A DNA stretch of 64,000 nt, from the NCBI GenBank assembly GCA_029780415.1, contig JAKOYN010000160.1:8790-72789 (forward strand). The letters run 5' to 3'. The DNA is from RXIX01 sp003989075. Lineage in GTDB: Bacteria > Pseudomonadota > Gammaproteobacteria > Competibacterales > Competibacteraceae. Shown in pieces: positions 54,600 to 64,000 of this stretch. Under the pieces are notes generated by a model, which ran no database searches, had not been told where the DNA came from, and was given only the letters and a program-made list of their open reading frames with translations. Made by a program: the position numbers and the translations under genes. Each line of letters starts with the position of its first letter. Position 1 is the stretch's first letter.

Positions 54600-54688
54600 T
54601 TCGACTGTTCGATTGTTCGACCCTTCGACAGGCTCAGGGCAAACGGAAAACACCGCCGTTCGCCCTGAGCCTGTCGAAGGGTCGAAGG
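54600..54688. repeat. Dyad repeat between the GNAT and TPR genes
   Basis: TTCGACTGTTCGATTGTTCG leads into CCCTTCGACAGGCTCAGGGC, then AAACGGAAAACACCG and the opposite arm CCGTTCGCCCTGAGCCTGTC. It is the third copy of the CCTTCGACAGGCTCAGG family and here lies in a short intergenic space. Confidence 0.85.
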
Positions 54689-54703
54689 ATGAACGAAGGA
54701 CGG

Positions 54704-55405
54704 TTAGGGCCACTGGCCGACGCCGGCCAATTTTTTGCGCAGGCCCGGCAGCGGATAGCCGAGTTGATAGGCGCGTTTGGCATGGGCCTTGGCCTGGGGG
54801 TAGTCCTTGGCATCGAAATACAGCAGGCCCAGGTTGTAGTGCAGATCAGCCGAATTTGGCTGCAGCTTTTCCGAGATGCGGTACTGCTCCAGCGCCTTGA
54901 GCGGCATGCCGTTTAACTGAAAGTACAGGCCATAGAGCATGTAGACGTTGGGATCCCTGGGTTGCCAGCGGATGGCGCGATCAAAAAAGCAGGCGGCGGT
55001 GACGGGGAATTCGCCGACGCTGGTTGGGGGGAGATAGGGCTTTTTTTCCTGCTGGCTTTTCTGCCGCTCGCGCAATTCGTAGCGGATGAAGGCGTACAGG
55101 GCGCGATGGTGGTTGGGAAAGGCGCGCAGGGTGTAGTCGAGATCCTGCCAGAGATAGCCGGAGCGACCGCTGATCAGGCTTTCGACCTGCGGGGTGAAAT
55201 GGTACATCTCCACCACATGCAGGTGGCTACGGTCCTCAGCGTCCGTGTAGTCGTATGGTCCATACCAGCCGCCGCGCAGTTCGCCGCAGGGCGGAGCGGC
55301 ATTGACCGGTAGAGCCAGCAGGATCAGCAGCGCTGTCGCCAGCAGGGGCGGGAGCATGCCGATAGTGCGCTCGGTGCGGGAGAGGAAAGGCGGGGTCAGT
55401 GGCAT
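54704..55405 (-). CDS. Secreted TPR-repeat protein
   Basis: A 233-residue exported protein. A hydrophobic stretch (about 17-36, ending LPVNAAPP) after basic residues is a signal peptide. CGELRGGWYGPYDYTDAEDR opens the mature part, HHRALYAFIRY marks an early helix pair, and two TPR units at about 155-225 include VYMLYGLYFQLNGMPLKALE and LHYNLGLLYFDAKDYPQAKA. The mature protein contains two cysteines. Such proteins occur next to exosortase loci; its role, perhaps scaffolding in the periplasm, is inferred. Confidence 0.7.
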   Translation of the reverse strand: MPLTPPFLSRTERTIGMLPPLLATALLILLALPVNAAPPCGELRGGWYGPYDYTDAEDRSHLHVVEMYHFTPQVESLISGRSGYLWQDLDYTLRAFPNHHRALYAFIRYELRERQKSQQEKKPYLPPTSVGEFPVTAACFFDRAIRWQPRDPNVYMLYGLYFQLNGMPLKALEQYRISEKLQPNSADLHYNLGLLYFDAKDYPQAKAHAKRAYQLGYPLPGLRKKLAGVGQWP

Positions 55406-55450
55406 GGAGTCGGTGTTCCAGGGTACGAAGGACGGGCAGGAGGGCTGGGG

Positions 55451-56983
55451 CTAGCGATGGTCCTGCAAAGACCAGCGCCCTGCCAGTTCCGTCGCCGGTT
55501 CGGCCAGTGACTGGACGCGCGCCAGCCGTAGTGCATTGCGCTGGCGGAAACCCAGCAGCGGCATCAGACCCTGATCGAGCAGCGCCAGCGCCGCCCGTTC
55601 ACCCAGCAGTACTTCGGTGGCCGGCTGCATCAGGCGTTCACCCTCCTGTTCATAAATGTGCGCCGGCAGGTCGTCCAGTTGCTGCACCGCGCCGGGGTAA
55701 AAATCCCCACCCTGTTCTACGAACGCTGTCGCGATCAGCCGGGCGCAGGCAAAGGCCGGATTGCCCCACAGATAAGCCCGCGGATCGCGGCCCAGCGGCA
55801 TTTCCTCGAAGCTTAGATGTTCCAGCGCATCGGTTTTGGCTCCGTAGGGCAGGCGCAACAGAATCCGCGGCAGTGCCAGGCCCAGCCAAGGCGCCACCAC
55901 GCAATGGCGCAGAGCCTGCCAGTTGCGCGCGTTCACGTCGGATGGCGGTGTCCAGCGTCCAGGATCGGCCAGGTCCGCGACTGTGGTGCAGCCGGGCAGG
56001 GCGGGATCGGCAGCAGCCAGCAGGGGACCGCCAGCACGCGCCGCCACCGCGCCGAGCAGGGCTAGCAGGGCGATATCCTCGGGCGCGTTGCCAAAGGTGT
56101 AATCGGCGACCAGCAGCGACCACGGCTGACCATCGGCCAGGCGTGCGTCCCGGTCGATCAGGCGTGCGTACAGGCCGCTTGCCTCGGGCACACCACCTGC
56201 AGTACGCAGGTCGGCGAGCAATTCCTGCCAGCTCAGATCGAGCAGGGTGATGCGCACCGCATCGCTTTCCAGGCCGCTGACCAGACCGTGCACACCGCGC
56301 CAGGCGGCTTCCAGCGCCTGAAAGGCGGGCTGGTGCAGCAGTGCCCGCAACTGGTCACCGATTGCCGCATCCACCGCATCCACCCAGGCACTCTGGCGCG
56401 GATCGCTGTGCACGATGTGCGGCTCGACCAGCGTACGGAGCAGGCCATCCAGCATCGTTGCTGACTCGGTTTCGCGGGGCATGGCACGGACTTCGGTGGC
56501 AGCCGGTGGCCGGCCGAGCAGACGGTTGAGCAGCTCGGCATCCGCCTCGTGGCGGGCGGGCGGGTGGGTCGTAACCACATCCGCCACCGGCGCTGGACTC
56601 AGTTCAGCGACCGCCTGGGCGAAGCTGGCCGGATTGAGCAGGCGGGCCCGGCTGCGGCGCAGTGCCTGGAACAGGTCCAGGCGCTGGTAAAGCGCATCCG
56701 GGTGAAAGTCGTCGAGCTGATGAAAACTGACCGTGACGCTGCCACCGGCGACCGGCAGGCGCAGTTGCGGCGCCAGGCGGGCCATGACCGCGTCGAGGGT
56801 GTCCACGTCGACATCCAGCAGTGGCCGGTTGTCCAGATCAAGCCGGTTTGCCGCCGGTTCGCGCTGGCTGCGACCGCTGAAATCAGCCATGACCAGGATG
56901 CGTAGCGGCGCATCAGCGGCGACTGGTTGCGCTGGTGGAGCGGACCGGGGCAGGTTCACAGTGAATTCCATCCGGGCGGGCAT
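55451..56983 (-). CDS. Fused TssB-TssC type VI secretion sheath protein
   Basis: A 510-residue protein. Residues about 5-110 match TssB/VipA: PLRILVMADFSGR, RPLLDVDVDTLDAVMARLAP and QLDDFHPDALYQRL. From about 175 on it matches TssC/VipB: FQALEAAWRGVHGLVSGLE, LLVADYTFG, LGLALPRILLRLPYGAK and YLWGNPAFACARLIATAF, then PATEVLLGE. The C-terminus stops after LMPLLGFRQRNALRLARVQS, about 90 residues before the usual TssC end. Two sheath subunits are therefore joined and the end is missing. ATG 56983 has GGAG upstream. It is divergent from vgrG. Confidence 0.82.
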   Translation of the reverse strand: MPARMEFTVNLPRSAPPAQPVAADAPLRILVMADFSGRSQREPAANRLDLDNRPLLDVDVDTLDAVMARLAPQLRLPVAGGSVTVSFHQLDDFHPDALYQRLDLFQALRRSRARLLNPASFAQAVAELSPAPVADVVTTHPPARHEADAELLNRLLGRPPAATEVRAMPRETESATMLDGLLRTLVEPHIVHSDPRQSAWVDAVDAAIGDQLRALLHQPAFQALEAAWRGVHGLVSGLESDAVRITLLDLSWQELLADLRTAGGVPEASGLYARLIDRDARLADGQPWSLLVADYTFGNAPEDIALLALLGAVAARAGGPLLAAADPALPGCTTVADLADPGRWTPPSDVNARNWQALRHCVVAPWLGLALPRILLRLPYGAKTDALEHLSFEEMPLGRDPRAYLWGNPAFACARLIATAFVEQGGDFYPGAVQQLDDLPAHIYEQEGERLMQPATEVLLGERAALALLDQGLMPLLGFRQRNALRLARVQSLAEPATELAGRWSLQDHR

Positions 56984-57219
56984 GAAGGGCAATCTCCGGG
57001 CGTGCCGATGATGCAGCAAGTCTAGACTGCTTTGACCGTTTTTGCCGGCAACGATCCCGCCGCGATCGACCGGACTGGCGTGGCGCGTCGATTTGGTCGG
57101 TCGGGGTCAGGCTGGACCGGTCGTTCTGGCGTTTGCTGCTACACTTCAGCGATAACTGTCAGCCCGGAACGGCTTTTGCAGAATATGCAGAAACGGCATG
57201 GGAATCGGAGAGCGGATGC

Positions 57220-59577
57220 ATGGCTACGACGCAAAAACACCGGATCATCGCTGTCAACTGCGCACTGGGTGCTGACGTGCTGCTGTTTGGGCGGATGACG
57301 GCAAACGAGCGCATCGGCCGCCTGTTCGAATACGAACTGGAGCTGTTCAGCGAGAAGACTACGATCAAGCTGGCGGATATTCTTGGCACCAACATGACGG
57401 TGCGCATGCAACTGCCCCATCAGCAGGGTGTGCGCTATTTCAACGGCATGGTCACCCGCTTCAGCTACGCCGGAACCCGTGGCCTGCGCTACGGCGCCTA
57501 TCGGGCCACGCTCAGCCCCTGGCTATGGTTTCTGACCCGCACCGCAGATTGCCGCATCTTTCAGAACCAGAAAGTGCCGGACATCATCAAACAGGTGTTC
57601 CAGGAACAGGGCTTCACTGATTTCAAGGATGCGCTCAGCGGCAGCTACCGGCAGTGGGACTACTGCGTGCAGTACCGGGAAACCGACTTCAACTTCATCA
57701 GCCGGCTGATGGAGCAGGAAGGCATCTACTACTATTTCAAGCACGAAAACGGCAGGCATCTGCTGGTGCTGGCCGACGGCTACAGCTCGCATGAGAAATT
57801 CCCGCGCTACGAGACGGTGCCCTATTTTCCGCCTGACAGCCACGATCATCGCGAACGCGACCACCTGCACGAATGGCGCGTCGATCAGCAGGTGCAGCCC
57901 GGCGCCTTCGCCCTGAACGATTATGACTTCACCGCACCGCGCAAGAGCCTGCGTTCGGTGCTGCAAAAGCCCAAGTCGCACCCCCTGGCCGGTTTTGAAA
58001 TCTATGACTATCCCGGCGCGTATGTCGATCCCGGCGACGGGAGCAACTATTCCAGGATTCGCCTGGAAGAACTGCTTGCGCAGCACGAGATGGCCGAGGG
58101 TGTGGGCAATGCCGCCGGACTGGCCGCCGGCTATCTGTTCAGCCTGAGCAACTGTCCGCGTGATGACCAGAATCGCGAATACCTGATCGTGTCCGCCGCG
58201 CACCACCTGGAGTCCGACGAGTACGAGTCGTTCGCGGGTGCGGCGATTTCCGGCAAGCCCTATCTGGGCCAGATCAGCGCCATTGAGGCCAAGCAACCCT
58301 ATCGAGCGCCGCGCCTGACGCCCAAGCCGCTGGTGCAGGGACCGCAGACCGCAGTGGTGGTCGGGCCCAAAGGCGAGGAGATTTATACCGATCAATACGG
58401 CCGGGTGAAGTGCCAGTTCCACTGGGATCGCTACGGCCAGGCCGACGAGAACAGTTCCTGCTGGATCCGGGTTTCGCAGCTCTGGGCGGGCAAGCAGTGG
58501 GGCGCGATGAACATTCCGCGCATCGGTCAGGAAGTGATTGTCGATTTTCTTGAAGGTGATCCTGACCAGCCGATCATCACCGGGCGGGTCTACAACGGCA
58601 TCAACATGCCGCCCTATGGCCTGCCGGCCAAGGCCACCACCTCGACGCTGAAGAGCAATTCCAGCAAGGGCGGTGCCGGTTTCAACGAGATTCGCCTCGA
58701 CGACACCAAGGGCCAGGAACAGCTGTTTGTCCACGCCGAGCGCAACCAGGATACAAGGGTCAAGCTCGATGCCTTCGAGTGGATCGGCAACGAGCGGCAC
58801 CTGATCGTCAAGGTCGACCAGTTCGAACAGGTTGAGAGCAACCAGCATCTGCAGGTCAACAGCGACCAGAAAGCCAAGGTTGGCGGCAATGCCTCGCTGA
58901 AAATCGGCGGCGACCAGAAGGAGGAAATCGGCGGTGATCAGCATTTGAAAATCGGCAGCCGGCAGAACATCAAGGCCGGCGGTACGATCTCGATCAATGC
59001 CGGCATGGATTTGCAGCAGAAGGTGGGCATGAAACACGCCGTCGATGCCGGCATGGAGATTCACCTCAAGGGCGGCATGAACGTGGTCATCGAGGCGGGC
59101 GCATCGCTGACGATCAAGGTCGGGGGCAATTACATCAACATCAATCCCGGTGGCGTGTTTATTCAGGGCACGCTGGTGATGATCAATAGCGGCGGCGCGG
59201 CCGGATCCGGTGCCGGGTGCTCACCCGCTGCGCCGAGCCCGCCGGACGCGCCTACTGCGCCGAAGGAAGCCGCCAACGCCGAATCCGGTCAGGTCAGCGA
59301 TGCCCAGGCCGGCCCCAAGGCCCAGCAGAAAAGTCAGCGCCTCGATTCGAGTACGGTGGATAATGTGGAATTGCTCGACGACGGCCTGCCCAAGGGTGCC
59401 GGCGCTACAGCGCCGGCTACGACGGCCCAGCCTGCACCGCCGGCCCAGCAGCAGGCTGCGCAGGCCCAGGCGGCGCAAAATGCCAGTGACAGCGGCAAGC
59501 CGTTCTATCAGCCGCCGCCGGATCGGAATCAACCCAAGGCGCCCCCGTCAACGGCGAAAAGCACGCAACCCAAGTAA
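57220..59577 (+). CDS. vgrG: Type VI secretion spike protein VgrG
   Basis: A 785-residue VgrG (TssI). The gp27-like hub begins ALGADVLLFGRMTANERIGR. YCVQYRETDFNFISRLMEQE and GIYYYFKHENGRHLLVLAD are classic VgrG motifs, and DQYGRVKCQFHWDRYGQAD opens the gp5 OB fold. A triple-stranded beta-helix (about 540-680) has repeats such as LKIGGDQKEEIGGDQHLKIG. The tail (from about 690) is Pro/Ala/Gln-rich and disordered. The ATG at 57220 follows GGAG. A DUF4123 gene is 24 bases downstream. Confidence 0.95.
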   Translation: MATTQKHRIIAVNCALGADVLLFGRMTANERIGRLFEYELELFSEKTTIKLADILGTNMTVRMQLPHQQGVRYFNGMVTRFSYAGTRGLRYGAYRATLSPWLWFLTRTADCRIFQNQKVPDIIKQVFQEQGFTDFKDALSGSYRQWDYCVQYRETDFNFISRLMEQEGIYYYFKHENGRHLLVLADGYSSHEKFPRYETVPYFPPDSHDHRERDHLHEWRVDQQVQPGAFALNDYDFTAPRKSLRSVLQKPKSHPLAGFEIYDYPGAYVDPGDGSNYSRIRLEELLAQHEMAEGVGNAAGLAAGYLFSLSNCPRDDQNREYLIVSAAHHLESDEYESFAGAAISGKPYLGQISAIEAKQPYRAPRLTPKPLVQGPQTAVVVGPKGEEIYTDQYGRVKCQFHWDRYGQADENSSCWIRVSQLWAGKQWGAMNIPRIGQEVIVDFLEGDPDQPIITGRVYNGINMPPYGLPAKATTSTLKSNSSKGGAGFNEIRLDDTKGQEQLFVHAERNQDTRVKLDAFEWIGNERHLIVKVDQFEQVESNQHLQVNSDQKAKVGGNASLKIGGDQKEEIGGDQHLKIGSRQNIKAGGTISINAGMDLQQKVGMKHAVDAGMEIHLKGGMNVVIEAGASLTIKVGGNYININPGGVFIQGTLVMINSGGAAGSGAGCSPAAPSPPDAPTAPKEAANAESGQVSDAQAGPKAQQKSQRLDSSTVDNVELLDDGLPKGAGATAPATTAQPAPPAQQQAAQAQAAQNASDSGKPFYQPPPDRNQPKAPPSTAKSTQPK

Positions 59578-59601
59578 TTCTGCGGGTCACAAGGCACGTG
59601 T

Positions 59602-60138
59602 ATGGCGACTTCCAATGCACTGGATTTTTTGAACCGGCACCTGTTCGCTGATCCCGGCGCGCGGGTTTACGCGGTGCTGGATGGCGCTGCCATTCCCAGC
59701 TGGCCGCAGCCGCTGCACGATTTTGCGATTGATGCGGTGTGCCTGTATCGCGGCACGCTGATTCCCGAACTGGCGGCGGTTGCGCCGTATCAGGTCGCGC
59801 TGGAGCGCGGATCACCGTTCACCGACTGGCTGTTGCGCGAAGGCTGGGGGCGGCACTGGGGTATTTTCGTGGTGACGCGCAGCGACTGGCGGATGCTGCG
59901 CGAACATCTGTGTGCCCTGACCATGGTTTACGATCCCGATTATCAGCCGCTGTACTTCCGCTACTACGATCCGCGGGTGCTGCGCGTTTATCTACCGACC
60001 TGCGCTACCGATGAGTTGCAGACGCTGTTCGGCCCGGCAACGCGGCTGCTGTGCGAAGATGAAGAGGGCGCTCTGCTCGGTTTCTGGGTGTCCGATGGTC
60101 AACTGGGCAGCGCGCGCCTCGCGCCTGAGCAGGCGTAG
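59602..60138 (+). CDS. DUF4123 type VI adaptor/chaperone
   Basis: A 178-residue protein of the DUF4123 family, which loads effectors onto VgrG spikes. ARVYAVLDGAAIPSW starts it, VAPYQVALERGSPFTDWLL is the LxxGSPF-like central motif, and LYFRYYDPRVLRVYLPTC is the conserved RYYDPR signature. The gene lies between vgrG and an accessory gene, the usual place for an adaptor, so the downstream protein or the VgrG tail is its likely client. Confidence 0.9.
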   Translation: MATSNALDFLNRHLFADPGARVYAVLDGAAIPSWPQPLHDFAIDAVCLYRGTLIPELAAVAPYQVALERGSPFTDWLLREGWGRHWGIFVVTRSDWRMLREHLCALTMVYDPDYQPLYFRYYDPRVLRVYLPTCATDELQTLFGPATRLLCEDEEGALLGFWVSDGQLGSARLAPEQA

Positions 60139-60159
60139 TGCCGCAAAGGAGTTCGAATC

Positions 60160-61095
60160 ATGCTGGTGATGCGCGCCTCGCAGATGCAGGCGTTCGAGAA
60201 AATCGCGGTGCAGCGCTTCGAGGAAGGGCTGCTGGAGCATGTGCGCACTTTTTTCCCCGAACACGCAGCGGCGCTGGGTGAGACCGCGCTGCGCCGGGTG
60301 TTGCGCTATGGCCTGCAGCGCGCCGAAAGTCGTGGTCTGCGCGGTGAGCGTGGCGTGTATCTCTATGTGGCGCTGATGTTTCTGCTTGGCAGCGGCTTCG
60401 AGGATGATCCGCAGCTGCGCGCGCTGCCTGTGCTGCAGACGGTATCTGCACCGGCGGAACCGCCGGCACAGGCGGCAGCGGAAACCGGCAGTGGCCCTGT
60501 GCCCGACGTGGCCGAGTCCGGGCCGGAGACGCCCGATCAGCGCATCGAGACCATTTACCAACAGGCCTCGGTCCTTCTGGACCGGATCGCCGGCCCGGAG
60601 CAGACGCCGCTACCGCTGATGCTGAATGTCTGGCGCCAGCCGCAGGTGTACGAGGGCCTGAGCGGGCCGAGCATTGGCCATCGCCTGCTGCTGCTGCTGC
60701 AAATGCTGGCCCCGGAGAAATACCGGGCACTGGGCGAGGAGGCGCTGCGCGGGCTGGTGCGGCTGGGCTATGAGAATGCCCGGCTGCAGGGTTTAAGCAC
60801 TGAGCCGGGCCTGATGCATTATGTGGCGCTGATGTTCATGCTGGGCAGCGGTTTTGACCGTGATCCGCTGTATCCCTGGGCTGCGGCGGTGCTGGGTGAT
60901 CCGGCCGTGCAGGATGCAGCGCAAAAGGGCGCGGCCCTGCGGGAAGCGGCGCTGACTTTTCTCGGGCGCTGCCTGCCGGTGCAGCCGCGCCGTGCCGCGC
61001 AGAGCGCAGCCGCCCTGGCCAGGTCCGATCAATCCTACCGACAGATCATCACGGTTGCGCCCGGTTCAGCCCGCCTGCCACAGGCTCCCCGGTAG
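60160..61095 (+). CDS. Type VI-associated accessory protein with duplicated domain
   Basis: A 311-residue protein with two copies of one domain. The first (about 13-92) runs from FEKIAVQRFEEGLLEHVRTF to VALMFLLGSGFEDDP. The second (about 172-247) has the equivalent YVALMFMLGSGFDRDPLYPW. A Pro/Ala-rich linker (about 97-125) separates them. This helical domain is a common companion of vgrG-DUF4123 genes. I see no enzyme signature, signal peptide or toxin motif. Adaptor, effector subunit or immunity roles are all possible. AAAGGAG precedes the start. Confidence 0.6.
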   Translation: MLVMRASQMQAFEKIAVQRFEEGLLEHVRTFFPEHAAALGETALRRVLRYGLQRAESRGLRGERGVYLYVALMFLLGSGFEDDPQLRALPVLQTVSAPAEPPAQAAAETGSGPVPDVAESGPETPDQRIETIYQQASVLLDRIAGPEQTPLPLMLNVWRQPQVYEGLSGPSIGHRLLLLLQMLAPEKYRALGEEALRGLVRLGYENARLQGLSTEPGLMHYVALMFMLGSGFDRDPLYPWAAAVLGDPAVQDAAQKGAALREAALTFLGRCLPVQPRRAAQSAAALARSDQSYRQIITVAPGSARLPQAPR

Positions 61096-61125
61096 AGCCT
61101 GTAAAGCGGGACATCCGATCCGGCC

Positions 61126-62357
61126 TTAAACCAAGACTTCCAGACAGGGTGGATGACTGAGAAAGGCGCTCGGGCTGGCGGTGAGGCCGTAAGCGCCGGA
61201 CTGGAATACCACGATCAGATCACCCACATCGGCCTTGGCCAGTTCCATGCGCTCGGCGAGCAGGTCCAGCGGTGTGCACAGTGGCCCGACTACGGTGACG
61301 GTTTCGCGTTCCATGCCGTTGACCCGGTTGCCCACCACCACCGGATAGTTCTTGCGGATCACCTGACCGAAATTGCCCGAGGCAGCCAGATGATGATGCA
61401 GGCCGCCATTGGTGATCAGGAAGGTCTGCCCGCGAGAGACCTTGCGATCGACGACCTCGGCGACATAAATGCCGGCTTCACCGACCAGATAGCGCCCCAG
61501 TTCCAGCACTACACGCACACCCGGCAGCCGCTCGTGCACCAGCGGTAGCCAGCGGTCCAGATTGGCGGCGATCGGTGCCAGATCCAGCGGCGTATCACCA
61601 GGAAAGTAGGGAATGCCAAAGCCGCCGCCGATATTGAGCAGGTGCAGCGGTCCTGGCGCAGCGCTGGCCAGGCGCAGCGCCAGTTCAAAAATGCGGTCGT
61701 GCGCTTCGACGATCGCCTCGGCGCGCAGATTCTGCGCCCCGGTGAAGATGTGAAAGCCCTGGAAATCCAGCCCCAGTTCACCAATGCGCCGCAGCAGCGC
61801 CGGCACCTGTTCGGCATCGACGCCAAACGGTTTCGGACCGCCGGCCATCTTCATCCCCGAGGCTTTCAGCTCGAAATCCGGATTGACCCGCACCGCGACC
61901 CGTGGTCGGCGACCCTGCTCGCGGCCGAGCCGGGCGAGGCTTTCCAGTTCACCCGCTGATTCCAGATTGACAGTGATGCCGGCGGCCAGCGCGGCAGCCA
62001 GTTCCGGCGGACGCTTACCGGGACCGGCAAAGCTGATTTCGGCCGGGTTCATGCCGCTGTCCAGCGCGACTTTCAGTTCACCGAGCGAGGCAACGTCGAG
62101 ACCGTCCACCCGGCCGGCCAGATGCTGGACCACCGCCGGCATCGGATTGGCCTTGACCGCATAGTGCAGTTCGATGCCTGCGGGCAGCGTGGTGCGCAGC
62201 CGTGCGACCCGCTCATCGAGCAGGCGCCGTTCATAGGCGTAGAACGGGGTTTGTCCGACCCGTGCCGCCAGTTGTGGCAGGGGCATGCCGCCGACCTGTA
62301 GACAGTCATCGACGACTGCAAACTGGTCCATCGGCGCATGCTGGGGCCTGGTGCTGC

Positions 62358-62361
<4 letters not shown>
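61126..62361 (-). CDS. XrtA-associated pyridoxal-dependent decarboxylase
   Basis: A 411-residue fold-type III PLP enzyme of the LysA/ornithine-decarboxylase superfamily. HYAVKANPMPAVVQ carries the Schiff-base lysine K70, NIGGGFGIPY is the phosphate-binding loop, ELGRYLVGEAGIYVAEVVD follows, and FQSGAYGLTASPSAFLSHP is the C-terminal substrate motif. This subfamily occurs next to the acyl-CoA ligase in exosortase A clusters. The substrate amino acid is not known. Its start overlaps the ligase stop by four bases. Confidence 0.92.
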
Positions 62362-63950
<1,589 letters not shown>

Positions 63951-64000
63951 GCGCGGTTCCGGGAGTAGGGCAGGGGAGGATGGCAAACGCTTAACGTTAC

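Noticed and set aside
53881..61095. Interpretation as a prophage tail module
   Set aside because: VgrG with DUF4123 and TssB/TssC signatures fits type VI secretion better; no capsid, terminase, lysis or integrase gene is seen.

Overview
The window is dense, GC-rich bacterial DNA from a gammaproteobacterium. The housekeeping gene orders support this: gcvR-bcp-phoH facing dapA-bamC, and miaA-hfq-hflX-hflK-hflC-yjeT-hisZ-purA followed by rnr-rlmB. A complete exosortase A (XrtA/PEP-CTERM) exopolysaccharide locus narrows it to an EPS- or floc-forming lineage. A Competibacter-like or Chromatiales-like organism would fit, but that is inference.

Layout. 1-1330 (minus): start of a PhoH-family gene, bcp and gcvR. 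1557-17842 (plus): dapA, bamC, mutL, fpr, miaA, hfq, hflX, hflK, hflC, a DUF2065 gene, hisZ, purA, rnr and rlmB, with a minus-strand tRNA-Leu(CAG) between purA and rnr. 17824-22237 (minus): an ABC ATPase, an FtsX-type permease and a lipocalin-like secreted protein, an arrangement like AttEFGH or LolCDE export systems. 22660-43651 (plus): the core XrtA locus. It holds a Wza-type lipoprotein, a chain-length protein, a tyrosine autokinase, an outer-membrane beta-barrel, a GspA-like ATPase, a deacetylase, a FemAB protein, four glycosyltransferases, an exosortase fused to an EpsI domain, an amidotransferase, a methyltransferase, a CapK-like adenylate-forming enzyme, an O-antigen-ligase-like protein and a second deacetylase. 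43652-53865: a mosaic accessory part with an IS1-family remnant, an AT-richer methyltransferase between 42-bp direct repeats, a frameshifted WbsX-type gene, a four-gene minus-strand block (flippase, GT2, GT4, asparagine-synthase-like) and two more GT4 genes. 53881-61095: a GNAT-like protein, a secreted TPR protein, and a small type VI secretion island with a fused, shortened TssB-TssC sheath protein, VgrG, a DUF4123 adaptor and an accessory protein with a duplicated domain. 61126-63950 (minus): the XrtA-associated PLP decarboxylase and acyl-CoA ligase.

How the genes work together. The glycosyltransferases, modifying enzymes, flippase and ligase would build and tailor a polysaccharide. The lipoprotein, chain-length protein, kinase and barrel would control its length and export it. 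XrtA would cleave PEP-CTERM proteins encoded elsewhere and attach them to the envelope. No PEP-CTERM substrate gene is visible here.

The points most worth a second look are the fused and C-terminally shortened TssB-TssC protein inside an exosortase locus, the repeat-bounded insertion and probable inversion that shape the accessory part, REP-like repeats translated in frame inside or at the ends of glycosyltransferase genes, and a possible small RNA or attenuator in the hfq leader.
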